A stretch of 64,000 nt of DNA from NCBI RefSeq assembly GCF_000153725.1, contig NZ_DS022276.1, positions 3,622,341-3,686,340 of the forward strand, written 5' to 3'. The notes under the pieces were generated by a model. The model made no database searches, was not told where the DNA came from, and was given only the letters and a program-made list of their open reading frames with translations. Within the stretch, counting starts at the first letter, position 1; every line of letters begins with the position of its first letter. Origin of the DNA: Salipiger bermudensis HTCC2601. GTDB lineage: Bacteria > Pseudomonadota > Alphaproteobacteria > Rhodobacterales > Rhodobacteraceae. The position numbers and the translations under genes are program-made. Positions 38,004 to 46,443 of this stretch are shown piece by piece.

Positions 38004-38444
38004 TCAGCGCCAGTGGCGCGAGGCGGTCTCGGAAAGCACGGCGGTCACCAGAGCGCCGATGATAAGCATCATGAAAAATCCGGTGTTGAGCAGGCGCTCG
38101 CCGTAGACGATCGCGATCTCGAACACCCCGGCAGCGGCCTCCATGGCGCCGTCGTAGCGCCGGCGCAGGGCAAGGTCCCACATCTGCTTGAGCGAGTAGA
38201 GCATCAGGCACCAGAACACGAGCGCGGCGGCGCCGGTGATGCAATGCGAGATCGCGGCGGACATCCCGCGCCCGGCGCGAGGCCCGATGATGATCCAGCC
38301 GCAGAGGAACCCGATGGCGGTGTTGATATAGCTGAAGACGCCGAAGTTCTGCACCTCGTCGAAGAGGCCCTTGGCGTATTCCGAGGTGAAATAGGCGGCC
38401 CCCGCCATGCACAGGGCGGCGATCAGGCGGGCAGCTGTACACAT
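38004..38444 (-). CDS. trgA: TrgA-family membrane protein
   Basis: 146 residues with about four membrane helices (near 5-24, 38-55, 65-85 and 113-137). MAGAAYFTSEYAKGLFDEVQ and the helix INTAIGFLCGWIIIGPRAG match the TrgA family of Rhodobacteraceae. It is the first gene of trgA-trgB-cysK. Its function in tellurite resistance is not understood biochemically. Confidence 0.86.
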   Translation of the reverse strand: MCTAARLIAALCMAGAAYFTSEYAKGLFDEVQNFGVFSYINTAIGFLCGWIIIGPRAGRGMSAAISHCITGAAALVFWCLMLYSLKQMWDLALRRRYDGAMEAAAGVFEIAIVYGERLLNTGFFMMLIIGALVTAVLSETASRHWR

Positions 38445-38592
38445 CGGCGCGGGCCTTTCATCCGGTCAACCTAGGGATTGCCCGCAAGATAAGCCACGCC
38501 CCGGCCCGGCTGGCAAGCCGAAGCCCGGGCTTTCCCGGATGCAAGGAACCCGATGTGTCGAAATCGAGACAACCGGCGAGCCGGGCCCGAGC

Positions 38593-40014
38593 TCAGAAAT
38601 CCCGGTTCTGATAGGCATCGAGCGCCGCCTTGCGCCCGTCCTCGGCGCTCACGATCGGCTCGGGATAGGCGTCGTCCGGCGTCATCGCCCAGCTCTCGGG
38701 GATGGCGTCGAAATAGCTCAGCGCGGTCTTCGGCGGATTGCTCTGCCCCTCGGCGATCCAGCGGTCCACATAGACCTTGTCGGGGTCGAATTTCTCGCGC
38801 TGGGTGATCGGATTGAAGACCCGGAAATATGGCGTCGCATCCGGGCCGCTGCCGGCGCTCCACTGCCAGCCAAGCGCGTTCGAGGCCGGATCCCAGTCGA
38901 TCAGGCAGTCCTCGAACCAGTCCATGCCGATCTTCCAGTGGCACATCAGGTGCTTGGTGAGGTAGCTCGCGACGATCATCCGGGCGCGGTTGTGCATGCG
39001 GCCCGTTACGTACATCTCGCGCAGCGCCGCATCGACGAAGGGAATGCCGGTGCGCGCGCGCTTCCACGCGATCACCTCCTTGCGGCGTTCGTCCTCGTTC
39101 CACGGAAAGGCCGCCCATTCCTCGCGCCAGTTGCTCTCGGCCAGATGCGGGGTGTGCCACAGGAGGTGGTAGGCGAACTCGCGCCAGACCAGCTCCTTTG
39201 CCCAGGTTTCGGCGCCCTCCTTGCCCGCGTCCTTGGCCCGCATCGCCGCGTGCCAGCACTGCGCCGGGCTGATCTCACCAAGCGCGAGGTTCTCCGACAG
39301 GGTCGAGCAACCATCCTCGGCCACGAGGTTCCGGCCCTTGTCATAGTCTGCGATCTTGCCGGAGGTGAACGCGCCCAGCCGTGCCTGCGCCGCCCGCTCG
39401 CCAAGCTGCACGTATGGCTCCACCACCGCCGCACCGCGCCGCATCGCATCGCCCAGCCCCCAATCGTCGAGGGCATCGCTCTCTGGCCAGCTCTCCGGCG
39501 CGGCCAGCTTCGATGGCGCGGGCAGAGGCTCGGGCACATCCCGGTCGCAGACCGCGCGCCAGAAGGGCGTGTAGACCTTGTAGAAACCGCCCTGCTTGGT
39601 CTCGACCGTCCACGGCTCGAAGAGCAGGTGGCCGGCAAAACTCCGGGCGTCGATCTCGCGGTCCTTGAGCGCCGACTTGACCGCGGTGTCGCGCTCCACC
39701 GAGGCCGGATCATAGGCGCGTTGCCACCAGACCGCACCGGCGCCGGTCTCGTCGATCAGCGCGTCGAGCACCTCGCGCGCGGGCCCTGCCCTCAGGATCA
39801 GCCGACTGCCCTTCTCGGCCAGCGCCTCGCCAAAGCAACCGAGCCCGAGCCCGAGCCGCCATTTCGGCGCCGCGCCCAGCTGGTCGACCGTGTGGTCGCG
39901 TATGAACACCGGGATCACCGGGCGGCCGGACTTGCCCGCCTCGTGCAGGGTGGCGTGATCGCTCAGCCGCAGGTCGCGGCGGATCCAGACGATGATGGGG
40001 CTCGTGTCGCTCAT
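38593..40014 (-). CDS. phrB: Deoxyribodipyrimidine photolyase (cryptochrome/photolyase family)
   Basis: 473 residues. The N-terminal alpha/beta domain (IVWIRRDLRLSDHATL, 7-22) binds the antenna pigment, and the C-terminal helical FAD domain holds TGIPFVDAALREMYVTGRMHNRARMIVASYLTKHL and DWDPASNALGWQWSAGSGPDATPYFRVFNP. It repairs UV-induced pyrimidine dimers using light. ATG 40014 has GAGGACAGA upstream; an in-frame ATG at 40059 lacks support. Confidence 0.94.
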   Translation of the reverse strand: MSDTSPIIVWIRRDLRLSDHATLHEAGKSGRPVIPVFIRDHTVDQLGAAPKWRLGLGLGCFGEALAEKGSRLILRAGPAREVLDALIDETGAGAVWWQRAYDPASVERDTAVKSALKDREIDARSFAGHLLFEPWTVETKQGGFYKVYTPFWRAVCDRDVPEPLPAPSKLAAPESWPESDALDDWGLGDAMRRGAAVVEPYVQLGERAAQARLGAFTSGKIADYDKGRNLVAEDGCSTLSENLALGEISPAQCWHAAMRAKDAGKEGAETWAKELVWREFAYHLLWHTPHLAESNWREEWAAFPWNEDERRKEVIAWKRARTGIPFVDAALREMYVTGRMHNRARMIVASYLTKHLMCHWKIGMDWFEDCLIDWDPASNALGWQWSAGSGPDATPYFRVFNPITQREKFDPDKVYVDRWIAEGQSNPPKTALSYFDAIPESWAMTPDDAYPEPIVSAEDGRKAALDAYQNRDF

Positions 40015-40092
40015 TCTGTCCTCGCGTGGTTCCGCGAGGAAGATAGCGCCCCGCGCCAAGGGTCAACCGCATTGCCGCTCGGCGCGGCGGCT

Positions 40093-41292
40093 TTACAGCT
40101 CCCGATCAAGCGCGGCGATCAACTGGTCAACCTCCTCGGGCGAGGTGTAGTGCGTGAAGGACAGTCGCAGCACCCCGTCATCGGGGTCGATGCCCATCGC
40201 CTGAAGCGGCCGCACGGCGTAGAAATTGCTCCCCCCGGCCATCACCTTGTGGTTCGCCAACCGCCGCGCGACCGGCTCCGCCGGCCCCTGCAGGGCCACG
40301 GCCACCGTCGGCGCGCGGTTCTCGGCGCTCTTGGGACCGAGCAGCCGGACAGAATTTCGCGACCCGAGGAAATCCAGCAAGGGCTGCATGAGCTGCACCT
40401 CGTGGGCATGCATCAGCCCGGCCACAGCACCCGGTGCGACGCCCTGATGTGCCGCCAGCGCCTCGACATAATCGACCATGCCGGCGCAAGCGGCGACCTG
40501 AGCGTGATCTGGCCCCGCAGGGGTGAACTTCTTGTACAGCGTGTCGCCGTTGAAGAAATGGGCCTGGTTCGGCAGCGCCTCGGCCAGCGCGCGACGCATG
40601 ACCATGATCCCCTGATGCGGACCGAAGGTCTTGTAAGCCGAGAACAGATAGATGTCGCAGCCCAGCTCGCCCACATCCGGAAACCCGTGCGGCGCAAAGC
40701 TCACGCCGTCGACGCAGGCAAAGGCCCCGGCGGCATGGGCCAGCGCGGTGATCTCGGCGACCGGGTTGATCTCGCCCACCACGTTGGAACAGTGCGGGAA
40801 GCAGACCAGCCGGACCTTCTCGTCGAGGAGCTTTTCCAGCGCGGCGGGATCGAGATGGCCGGTCTCGGGATCGACCTTCCATTCGCGGATCTCGATGCCC
40901 TCCTCGGCCAGTCGCCGCCACGGACCGGAATTGGCCTCGTGGTCCTGGTTGGTCACCACGATGGCTTCGCCCGGCTGCATGAATTTGCGGAACGCCTGCG
41001 CCAGCACATAGGTGTTTTGGGTGGTCGAGGGGCCGAAGCTCAGCTCTTCCGTTTCCACACCCAGAAGCGCGGCAAGACGCATGCGCGCCTCGTCCATCTC
41101 GGCACCGGCGGCCTCGGAGGCCGGGAATGGCGCGTAGGGCTGCACCTTGCGCTGGTGGTAGAACCGCGTGAGCCTGTCGATCACCGGCTGGCACGTGTAG
41201 GAGCCCCCGGCATTCTCGAAGAAGGCCCAGCCCTCGAGCGACGGCTCGGCAAAGGCGGGAAACTGCCCGCGCACGAACTCCAGATCCAGCAT
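40093..41292 (-). CDS. Class V aminotransferase, cysteine desulfurase-like
   Basis: 399 residues, PLP enzyme. FENAGGSYTCQPVIDRL, GPSTTQNTYVLA, VTNQDHEANSGPW, FACVDGVSFAPH (PLP-ring Asp195) and LFSAYKTFGPHQG with PLP Lys221 are typical of the SufS/CsdA-like clade. No suf or isc gene is beside it, so cysteine desulfurase, kynureninase-like or other activity cannot be separated. ATG 41292 has GGGAG upstream. Confidence 0.88.
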   Translation of the reverse strand: MLDLEFVRGQFPAFAEPSLEGWAFFENAGGSYTCQPVIDRLTRFYHQRKVQPYAPFPASEAAGAEMDEARMRLAALLGVETEELSFGPSTTQNTYVLAQAFRKFMQPGEAIVVTNQDHEANSGPWRRLAEEGIEIREWKVDPETGHLDPAALEKLLDEKVRLVCFPHCSNVVGEINPVAEITALAHAAGAFACVDGVSFAPHGFPDVGELGCDIYLFSAYKTFGPHQGIMVMRRALAEALPNQAHFFNGDTLYKKFTPAGPDHAQVAACAGMVDYVEALAAHQGVAPGAVAGLMHAHEVQLMQPLLDFLGSRNSVRLLGPKSAENRAPTVAVALQGPAEPVARRLANHKVMAGGSNFYAVRPLQAMGIDPDDGVLRLSFTHYTSPEEVDQLIAALDREL

Positions 41293-41634
41293 GATCGCGA
41301 CTCCCGTAATTTGTGCTGCAACAAACCGGCTGCGAGACGGAGCGTCAAGGCGATGCGGAGGGTGTGGTTGGCGGGAAAATGCGATCGCTCCGAGGCAATG
41401 CAACGTCTGGATGTGGGGGCGGTTTGGCAAAGACCCGCTAAGGCGACTGGTGCCTGGGAAGCGAACGATCTTGGCAGGTTCGACCTCGGTCAGGGGCGCT
41501 TCAGACAGTCTCGTTCTGGGCTCCTGGCCCGCGCGGAATTGGGGCCGACGGTCGCCAAGTTTCTCCCCCCTCCGAAATGAAAAACGCGGGCCCGAAGGCC
41601 CGCGTTCTCATCGTCTCGGGATCGCCCCGGACAA
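41293..41634. other. 342-base gap between the aminotransferase and BCCT genes
   Basis: It holds the aminotransferase promoter region and the BCCT terminator (41583-41606). A plus-strand ORF of 75 codons (41353-41580, starting MRRVWLAGK, weak AAGG upstream) is possible but matches no family I know and lies in the tail of a long open plus-strand frame antisense to neighbours; I do not call it. Confidence 0.4.
41583..41606 (-). terminator. Rho-independent terminator after the BCCT transporter gene
   Basis: AACGCGGGCC/GGCCCGCGTT with a four-base loop; on the minus strand it is followed by TTTTCATTTC. It lies 29 bases after the stop codon at 41635. Confidence 0.9.
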
Positions 41635-43281
41635 TCAGGTGTTGCGGCGCTCTGCCGTCAGGCCGCGCCAGATCGCCCAGCACATGATCAGCAGCACGAT
41701 GGTGAACGGGAGACCCGTCGAGATCACCATGGATTGCAGCGAGGACAGACCGCCCGCCGAGAGCAGCAGCACGATGGCCACGGCGCCCTCGAAGACGCAC
41801 CAGAACACACGCTGAGGCACCGGCGCATCGACCTTGCCGCCCGCGGTGATGGTGTCGATCACCAGCGAACCGGAGTCCGACGAGGTCACGAAGAACACGA
41901 TCACCAGCACGATGCCGATCAGCGACGTGATCGACGCCAGCGGCATCACGTCGAGCATCTTGAAGAGCTTGACGGGAAGGTCCGCGTCCTGCGCAGCGGT
42001 GTAGCCGTCGTTGAGCACCTGCTGGATGGCATTGCCACCGAAGACGCTCATCCACAGCACGCAGACGAGGCTCGGGATCAGCAGCACGCAGACGATGAAC
42101 TCGCGCACGGTGCGGCCACGGCTGACGCGGGCGATGAACATGCCCACGAACGGCGACCAGGAGATCCACCACGCCCAGTAGAACGAGGTCCAGCCCTGCA
42201 TGAAGTTGACGTCTTCACGACCGACCGGGTTCGACAACGCCGGCAGATACTGCAGGTAGGCGCCGAGATAGTCCACGAAGCCGGTCAGCAGCGCGATGGT
42301 GTGGCCCGTCAGCAGAACGAAGACCAGCAGCAGGAAGGCCAGGCCCATGTTGATCTCGGAGAGCACCTTCACGCCGCCGTCGAGGCCGCGCAGCACCGAG
42401 ACCAGCGCCACGGCGGTGATCGCCGAGATCAGGATGACCTCGGTGGTGGAGCTCACCGGGATGCCGAAGAGTTCGTTCAGACCGGCATTGGCCTGCGTCG
42501 CGCCGAAGCCCAGCGAGGTGGCAAGACCGAACAGCGTGGCGAACACCGCCAGCACGTCGATGATGTGACCCGGCCAGCCCCAGACGCGCTCGCCGAGGAT
42601 CGGGTAGAAGGCCGAACGGATGGTGAGCGGAAGGCCCTTGTTGTAGGAGAACAGCGCCAGCGCCAGCGCCACCACCGCGTAGATCGCCCACGGGTGCAGG
42701 CCCCAGTGGAAGATCGTGGCGGCAAAGGCGAGCCGGGTCGCGGCCTCCTCGTTGCCCTCTGCACCGCCAAGCGGTGCCCAGTCGGTCCGAACGCCGTTCT
42801 CGCCCATGGCGACACCGCCGATGGAGGAGGAGAAGTGGCTCATCGGCTCGGACACGCCGTAGAACATCAGGCCGATGCCCATGCCCGCGGCGAACAGCAT
42901 CGCGAACCAGCCGGCATAGGTGTAATCCGGCGTCGCATCCGCACCGCCAAGCCGCACCGAGCCCACAGGGGTTACGATGAGCAGCAGGCAGAAGATCACG
43001 AAGATGTTCGCCGCGCCGAGGAAGAACCAGTCAAAGCCCTTGGTCACGCTGTCGAAGAGCCAGCTGAACACCGATCCCGCCTGCTCGGGCAGCGCCAGCG
43101 TGTAGAACACGAAGACGATGACGGCGAGGCCGGAGATGGCGAAGACGGGGTTGTGGATGTCGAGGCCGAACGGCCCGATCTGTTTCTCGATATTGTCCTG
43201 ACCGATGACGTAATCGGTCTCGATGATATCCGCGCTGCCTTCTGGCGCGGGGATACCCTGGTCGTCGCTCGTGTCACTCAT
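41635..43281 (-). CDS. BCCT-family transporter (betaine/carnitine/choline or DMSP)
   Basis: 548 residues, about twelve helices. The family signature is GMGIGLMFYGVSEPMSHF, with FHWGLHPWAIYAVVALALALFSYNKG and WTSFYWAWWISWSPFVGMFIARVSRGRTVREF holding the aromatic substrate box. BCCT carriers import quaternary ammonium or sulfonium solutes by sodium or proton symport. It shares an operon with the universal stress gene upstream (49-base gap); acuI farther upstream hints at DMSP. Confidence 0.93.
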   Translation of the reverse strand: MSDTSDDQGIPAPEGSADIIETDYVIGQDNIEKQIGPFGLDIHNPVFAISGLAVIVFVFYTLALPEQAGSVFSWLFDSVTKGFDWFFLGAANIFVIFCLLLIVTPVGSVRLGGADATPDYTYAGWFAMLFAAGMGIGLMFYGVSEPMSHFSSSIGGVAMGENGVRTDWAPLGGAEGNEEAATRLAFAATIFHWGLHPWAIYAVVALALALFSYNKGLPLTIRSAFYPILGERVWGWPGHIIDVLAVFATLFGLATSLGFGATQANAGLNELFGIPVSSTTEVILISAITAVALVSVLRGLDGGVKVLSEINMGLAFLLLVFVLLTGHTIALLTGFVDYLGAYLQYLPALSNPVGREDVNFMQGWTSFYWAWWISWSPFVGMFIARVSRGRTVREFIVCVLLIPSLVCVLWMSVFGGNAIQQVLNDGYTAAQDADLPVKLFKMLDVMPLASITSLIGIVLVIVFFVTSSDSGSLVIDTITAGGKVDAPVPQRVFWCVFEGAVAIVLLLSAGGLSSLQSMVISTGLPFTIVLLIMCWAIWRGLTAERRNT

Positions 43282-43330
43282 GGCACGAAACTCCCTCTTG
43301 TTGTTGTTGTCCGGTCTCCTGCCTGCGCCG

Positions 43331-43744
43331 TCAGCGCACCAGCATCACCGAGATCTTGGCTTCTGTGGCAATGCTGCCGCCATTCGCGGGCCACCAGTGG
43401 TCGGCGATATTCGGGATATGGCTCGCCATCACCACGAGATCGGCATTCACCTCGCCCACGGCCTTGAGCAGCGTGGGGTCGAGATCGATGCTCGGATCGT
43501 GGCTGGCATAGGCCTTGGCCTCGGTGGAGATGCCGCGCAGCGCGGCCTGGTCGGCGGCGAAGGCAGAGAGCTTCTCGGCATATTCCTTCGGCGTGTGGGC
43601 GATCGCCGACGGCTGTTCCGTCGTCACGCCGACGTAAATCACCGTCGCGCCGTAATGCGCGGCAAGGTCGGCGGCGCAAAGCAGCGCCTTCTCGAGCCGT
43701 TCGGCATGGGTCAGGTCGACCGGCACCATGATGCGTTCGAACAC
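43331..43744 (-). CDS. Universal stress protein (UspA family) linked to the BCCT transporter
   Basis: 137 residues. FERIMVPVDLTHAERLEKALLCA opens the USP fold; the C-terminal ATP loop G-2x-G-9x-G(S/T) is partly degenerate (VVMASHIPNIADHWW...GGSIATEA). The start is GTG 43744, fixed by GGAGGGACAC just before it. Small USPs are often encoded with secondary or TRAP transporters and can modulate them (TeaD with the ectoine TRAP system), which fits here. Confidence 0.87.
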   Translation of the reverse strand: MFERIMVPVDLTHAERLEKALLCAADLAAHYGATVIYVGVTTEQPSAIAHTPKEYAEKLSAFAADQAALRGISTEAKAYASHDPSIDLDPTLLKAVGEVNADLVVMASHIPNIADHWWPANGGSIATEAKISVMLVR

Positions 43745-43917
43745 GTGTCCCTCCTGTGTCCAGGTTACCCGGGTTGATCCCGGCTTTTCGGCCGCCGCCC
43801 GCCCTCGCAAGGGGCGCGAAAGCGCGGCGCCGGCCCGTGATTACGGCGATGTGGCAAGACATCGCCGATGACGCAGGGTAGCGCACCTAACGGCTAAGGC
43901 AAAAAGGGACAAGGCGC

Positions 43918-43954
43918 ATAAATGTCCAAAAGCGACATTTATTCGCAAATGCGA
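43918..43954. promoter_or_regulatory. Inverted repeats upstream of the usp-BCCT operon
   Basis: ATAAATGTC (43918-43926) and GACATTTAT (43934-43942) form a perfect 9-base inverted repeat with a 7-base spacer, followed at once by the palindrome TCGCAAATGCGA (43943-43954). The stretch is AT-rich against a GC-rich background. It lies between the acuI stop and the usp start, so it may be an operator for usp-BCCT or a terminator of acuI. Confidence 0.5.
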
Positions 43955-43979
43955 CCTGTATTGCTCCCGTTTCGGTTGA

Positions 43980-44972
43980 TCATCCCGCCATGTCGACAAC
44001 GACTCGGCCCTTAACCTGGCCTTCGAGGATGTCGGCACCAAGCTGCGGAAGATCCTCGAGCGTCGCCGGCACCACCATCGCGTCGAGCTTGTCCATCGGC
44101 AGATCTCGCGCCACCCGGCGCCAGGCCCGCAGGCGGTTGTCGAAGGGCTGCATCACGCTGTCGATGCCCAGGAGGTTCACCCCCCGCAGCAGGAACGGGA
44201 TCACCGTGGCCGGAAGCTGCGCGCCGCCCGCCAGCCCCACCGCCGCGACCGAGCCGCCATAGCTGATCTGGCCCAGCACGCGCGCCAGCATCGCCCCGCC
44301 CACCGCATCGACGCAGCCGGCCCAGCTTTCGCTCTCCAGCGGGCGCTTCACGGTCTCCGCCAGTTCCGCGCGAGGCACGATGCGCGCCGCCCCGAGCCCG
44401 CGCAGGTAATCCTCCTGCTCGGGCCGCCCGGTGACCGCCGCCACCTCGTAACCCAGATGCGCCAACACCGCCGTCGCCACCGAGCCCACGCCGCCCGCGG
44501 CGCCGGTTACCAGCACCGGCCCCTTGGCCGGGCTCACACCGTGATCCTCGAGCGCCATGACCGCCAACATCGCGGTGAATCCGGCGGTTCCCACCGCCAT
44601 TGCCGCGCGAGTGTCGAGCCCCTCGGGCAGCGGCACCAGCCAATCGGCCTTGACCCGCGCCTTCTGCGCGTAGCCGCCCCAATGCGCTTCGCCGACGCGC
44701 CAGCCGGTCAGCACGACCTTGTCGCCGGGCTTGTAGCGCGCGTCCTCCGAGCGCTCGACCGTACCGGCGAAGTCGATCCCCGGTACGTGCGGGTAAGTCC
44801 GCACCAGCCCGCCGCCCGGCCCGATGCAGAGCCCGTCCTTGTAGTTCAGCGTGGAATACTCCACCGCCACGGTGACCTCTCCCTCGGGCAGATCCTCCAG
44901 CCCGATCTCGCGCACCGCTGCGGAAGTCTTGCCGCTCTCCGCGTCTTTCTCGACCACAAGCGCCTTGAACAT
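43980..44972 (-). CDS. acuI: Acryloyl-CoA reductase AcuI (YhdH-type MDR oxidoreductase)
   Basis: 330 residues, zinc-free medium-chain reductase. LNYKDGLCIGPGGGLVRTYPHVPGIDFAGTV, GWRVGEAHWGGYAQKARVKADWLVPLP, the NADPH loop VTGAAGGVGSVA and GLAGGAQLPATVIPFLLRGVNLLGIDSVM are diagnostic of AcuI/YhdH. It reduces toxic acryloyl-CoA to propionyl-CoA, which matters in DMSP cleavage and 3-hydroxypropionate use. GAGGTGAGACG precedes the ATG. Confidence 0.93.
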   Translation of the reverse strand: MFKALVVEKDAESGKTSAAVREIGLEDLPEGEVTVAVEYSTLNYKDGLCIGPGGGLVRTYPHVPGIDFAGTVERSEDARYKPGDKVVLTGWRVGEAHWGGYAQKARVKADWLVPLPEGLDTRAAMAVGTAGFTAMLAVMALEDHGVSPAKGPVLVTGAAGGVGSVATAVLAHLGYEVAAVTGRPEQEDYLRGLGAARIVPRAELAETVKRPLESESWAGCVDAVGGAMLARVLGQISYGGSVAAVGLAGGAQLPATVIPFLLRGVNLLGIDSVMQPFDNRLRAWRRVARDLPMDKLDAMVVPATLEDLPQLGADILEGQVKGRVVVDMAG

Positions 44973-45006
44973 CTCGTCTCACCTCTCCGCCTGCACCTCG
45001 GCAGGC

Positions 45007-45083
45007 TCCTTCTCTGGTTCTCAAATACCTCGGGGTGAATGCCGCCGATCGGGCGGCAGAGGGGCAGCGCCCCTCCCTGCCCC
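45007..45083 (-). repeat. Composite hairpin/GAGTATTT element, minus-strand copy
   Basis: On the minus strand: hairpin AGGGGCG-CTG-CCCCT (about 45083-45069), hairpin GCCGCCCGATCGGGCGGC-type (about 45058-45041), then CCCCGAGGTATTT-gagAACC-AGAGAAGGAG (45037-45007). Parts and order match the element at 2251-2373. It lies between the dinB stop and the acuI start. Confidence 0.65.
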
Positions 45084-45088
45084 GACGC

Positions 45089-45604
45089 TCACAACCAAGG
45101 CCCCTCGCCCGGCATGAAGGCGAGATCGCTGACCCAGCCCTCTCCTCCGGCGGCCGTCGCCATCGCGTGCACCTGCCCGCGATGATGGGTCTGGTGGTTG
45201 AACATATGCGCCAGGCACTGGCCCAGCGGCCTGACCTGCACGCGCCCCGTGGCACCGGAAGACCAGCGCAGATCGCCGGTGAGATCCAGTGCGCCCAGTC
45301 GCTCGGCCCAGAGCAGGATCCGCGCATCGGCGCGGAACCGCTCGGCCCCCCAGACCGCAAGCGTCGGCACCAGCGTGGTGCTGTCGTCGATGCCCGCATC
45401 AGGCTTCGGCCAGTCCGCGAAGCGGCTCATCCACATGGCATCGGCCCAAAGCAGGTGGTTCACCGTGGCAAAGATCGAGCCGAAGAACGCGCCCCGGTCG
45501 CGGCGCAGCTCGGCCTCGGGCAACGCCTCGAGCGCCGCCTTCATCTGGCGGTTCTGCCATGCATTGTAGCGTGCCATGCTCAGCACGTAATCCGGGGACA
45601 GCAT
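45089..45604 (-). CDS. DinB-family protein
   Basis: 171 residues, four-helix DinB/YfiT-like fold. The metal-type histidines are in ATVNHLLWADAMW and FNHQTHHRGQVHAM, the latter the strongest DinB signature. Members bind divalent metals and some are thiol-dependent transferases; this one has no assigned reaction. ATG 45604 has AAGGAG nine bases upstream. It diverges from the GntR gene across a shared 89-base region with an operator. Confidence 0.88.
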   Translation of the reverse strand: MLSPDYVLSMARYNAWQNRQMKAALEALPEAELRRDRGAFFGSIFATVNHLLWADAMWMSRFADWPKPDAGIDDSTTLVPTLAVWGAERFRADARILLWAERLGALDLTGDLRWSSGATGRVQVRPLGQCLAHMFNHQTHHRGQVHAMATAAGGEGWVSDLAFMPGEGPWL

Positions 45605-45667
45605 CGCAGCCGGCTCCTTCGTTCGGCGCACCAAGCGCCACAAGGGCGACTCGGCGCTGGACAGCCA

Positions 45668-45680
45668 ATTGTCTGACAAT
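45668..45680. promoter_or_regulatory. Operator ATTGTCTGACAAT for the divergent GntR-family regulator
   Basis: A perfect inverted repeat, ATTGTC and GACAAT around one T. The core TTGT-CTG-ACAA fits the TNGTNNNACNA consensus of FadR-subfamily GntR regulators. It lies 14 bases before the gntR start and between divergent genes, so it probably autoregulates gntR and may also control dinB. Confidence 0.75.
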
Positions 45681-45693
45681 TAAACAGCCCCTC

Positions 45694-46443
45694 ATGTCGC
45701 CTGCAAGCACCCCGAAGACCGATCGCTCCACCGAGATCGCCAGCGCCCTGCGCGATGCCATCGTCACGGGCAGATTGCTGGTCGGAGACCGGCTGCCCTC
45801 CGAGGCAGAGCTCGCCGAGCAATACGGCGTGTCGCGCCCGACGGTGCGCGAGGCGCTGAAGCGGCTTGCCGCGCAGTCGCTGATCCGCACCCAGCGCGGT
45901 GCCACCGGCGGCGCCTTCGTCAACCACCTCTCCTACGAGGCGGCGCATGGCCAGCAGATCACCACCTCGACACTGCTGCTGTCGATGAACGCCATCGCCT
46001 TCGAGACCGCCTGCGAGGCCCGCTTCGCCATGGAGCGCGCCTGCGCGCCGCTGGCCTGTGCGCGGCGCGAGGCGGCGCATCTCGCGACCATGCGCGCCGA
46101 GCTTGCCAACCAGTCAGACGCCCGGCTCAGCGATGAAGCGTTCTGCGCCTCCGACGTGGCCTTCCACCGGGCTCTGGTCGATGCCGCCGCCAACCCGGTG
46201 CTGTCCTATCAGCTCGCCGGGGCGGTCGAGGCGATGCAGCCGCTGATGAACATGATCACCTTCACCGCCCGCGACCGTGCCCGCATCGTGGCGCTGCACG
46301 CGGCGGTGGCGGATGCACTCGAGGCGCAGGACGCGGCCGCCTGCGACGCAGCACTCACGGCGCTCGAGCGTTACACCATCGATCTGGCCGGCGCGGTCAT
46401 GGCGCGGCGCGCGGCGAAGGCGGCGGCGCGGCCCGGCTCCTGA
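45694..46443 (+). CDS. FadR-subfamily GntR transcriptional regulator (FCD domain)
   Basis: 249 residues. A winged helix (about 10-75) contains RLPSEAELAEQYGVSRPTVREALKRLAAQSLI and RGATGGAFV; the C-terminal all-helical FCD domain (about 95-230) holds Asp/His-type metal ligands in DVAFHRALVDAA and later IVALHAAVADALEAQD. Such regulators sense organic acids. The TRAP operon 1.5 kb downstream is a plausible target, by analogy only. Its last 47 bases overlap the convergent membrane-protein gene. Confidence 0.93.
   Translation: MSPASTPKTDRSTEIASALRDAIVTGRLLVGDRLPSEAELAEQYGVSRPTVREALKRLAAQSLIRTQRGATGGAFVNHLSYEAAHGQQITTSTLLLSMNAIAFETACEARFAMERACAPLACARREAAHLATMRAELANQSDARLSDEAFCASDVAFHRALVDAAANPVLSYQLAGAVEAMQPLMNMITFTARDRARIVALHAAVADALEAQDAAACDAALTALERYTIDLAGAVMARRAAKAAARPGS

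Noticed and set aside
38407..41580. A 1057-codon plus-strand open frame
   Set aside because: It lies antisense to photolyase and aminotransferase genes with full motifs; its translation is Arg/His/Gly-rich and low in typical protein patterns, a common artefact of high GC.
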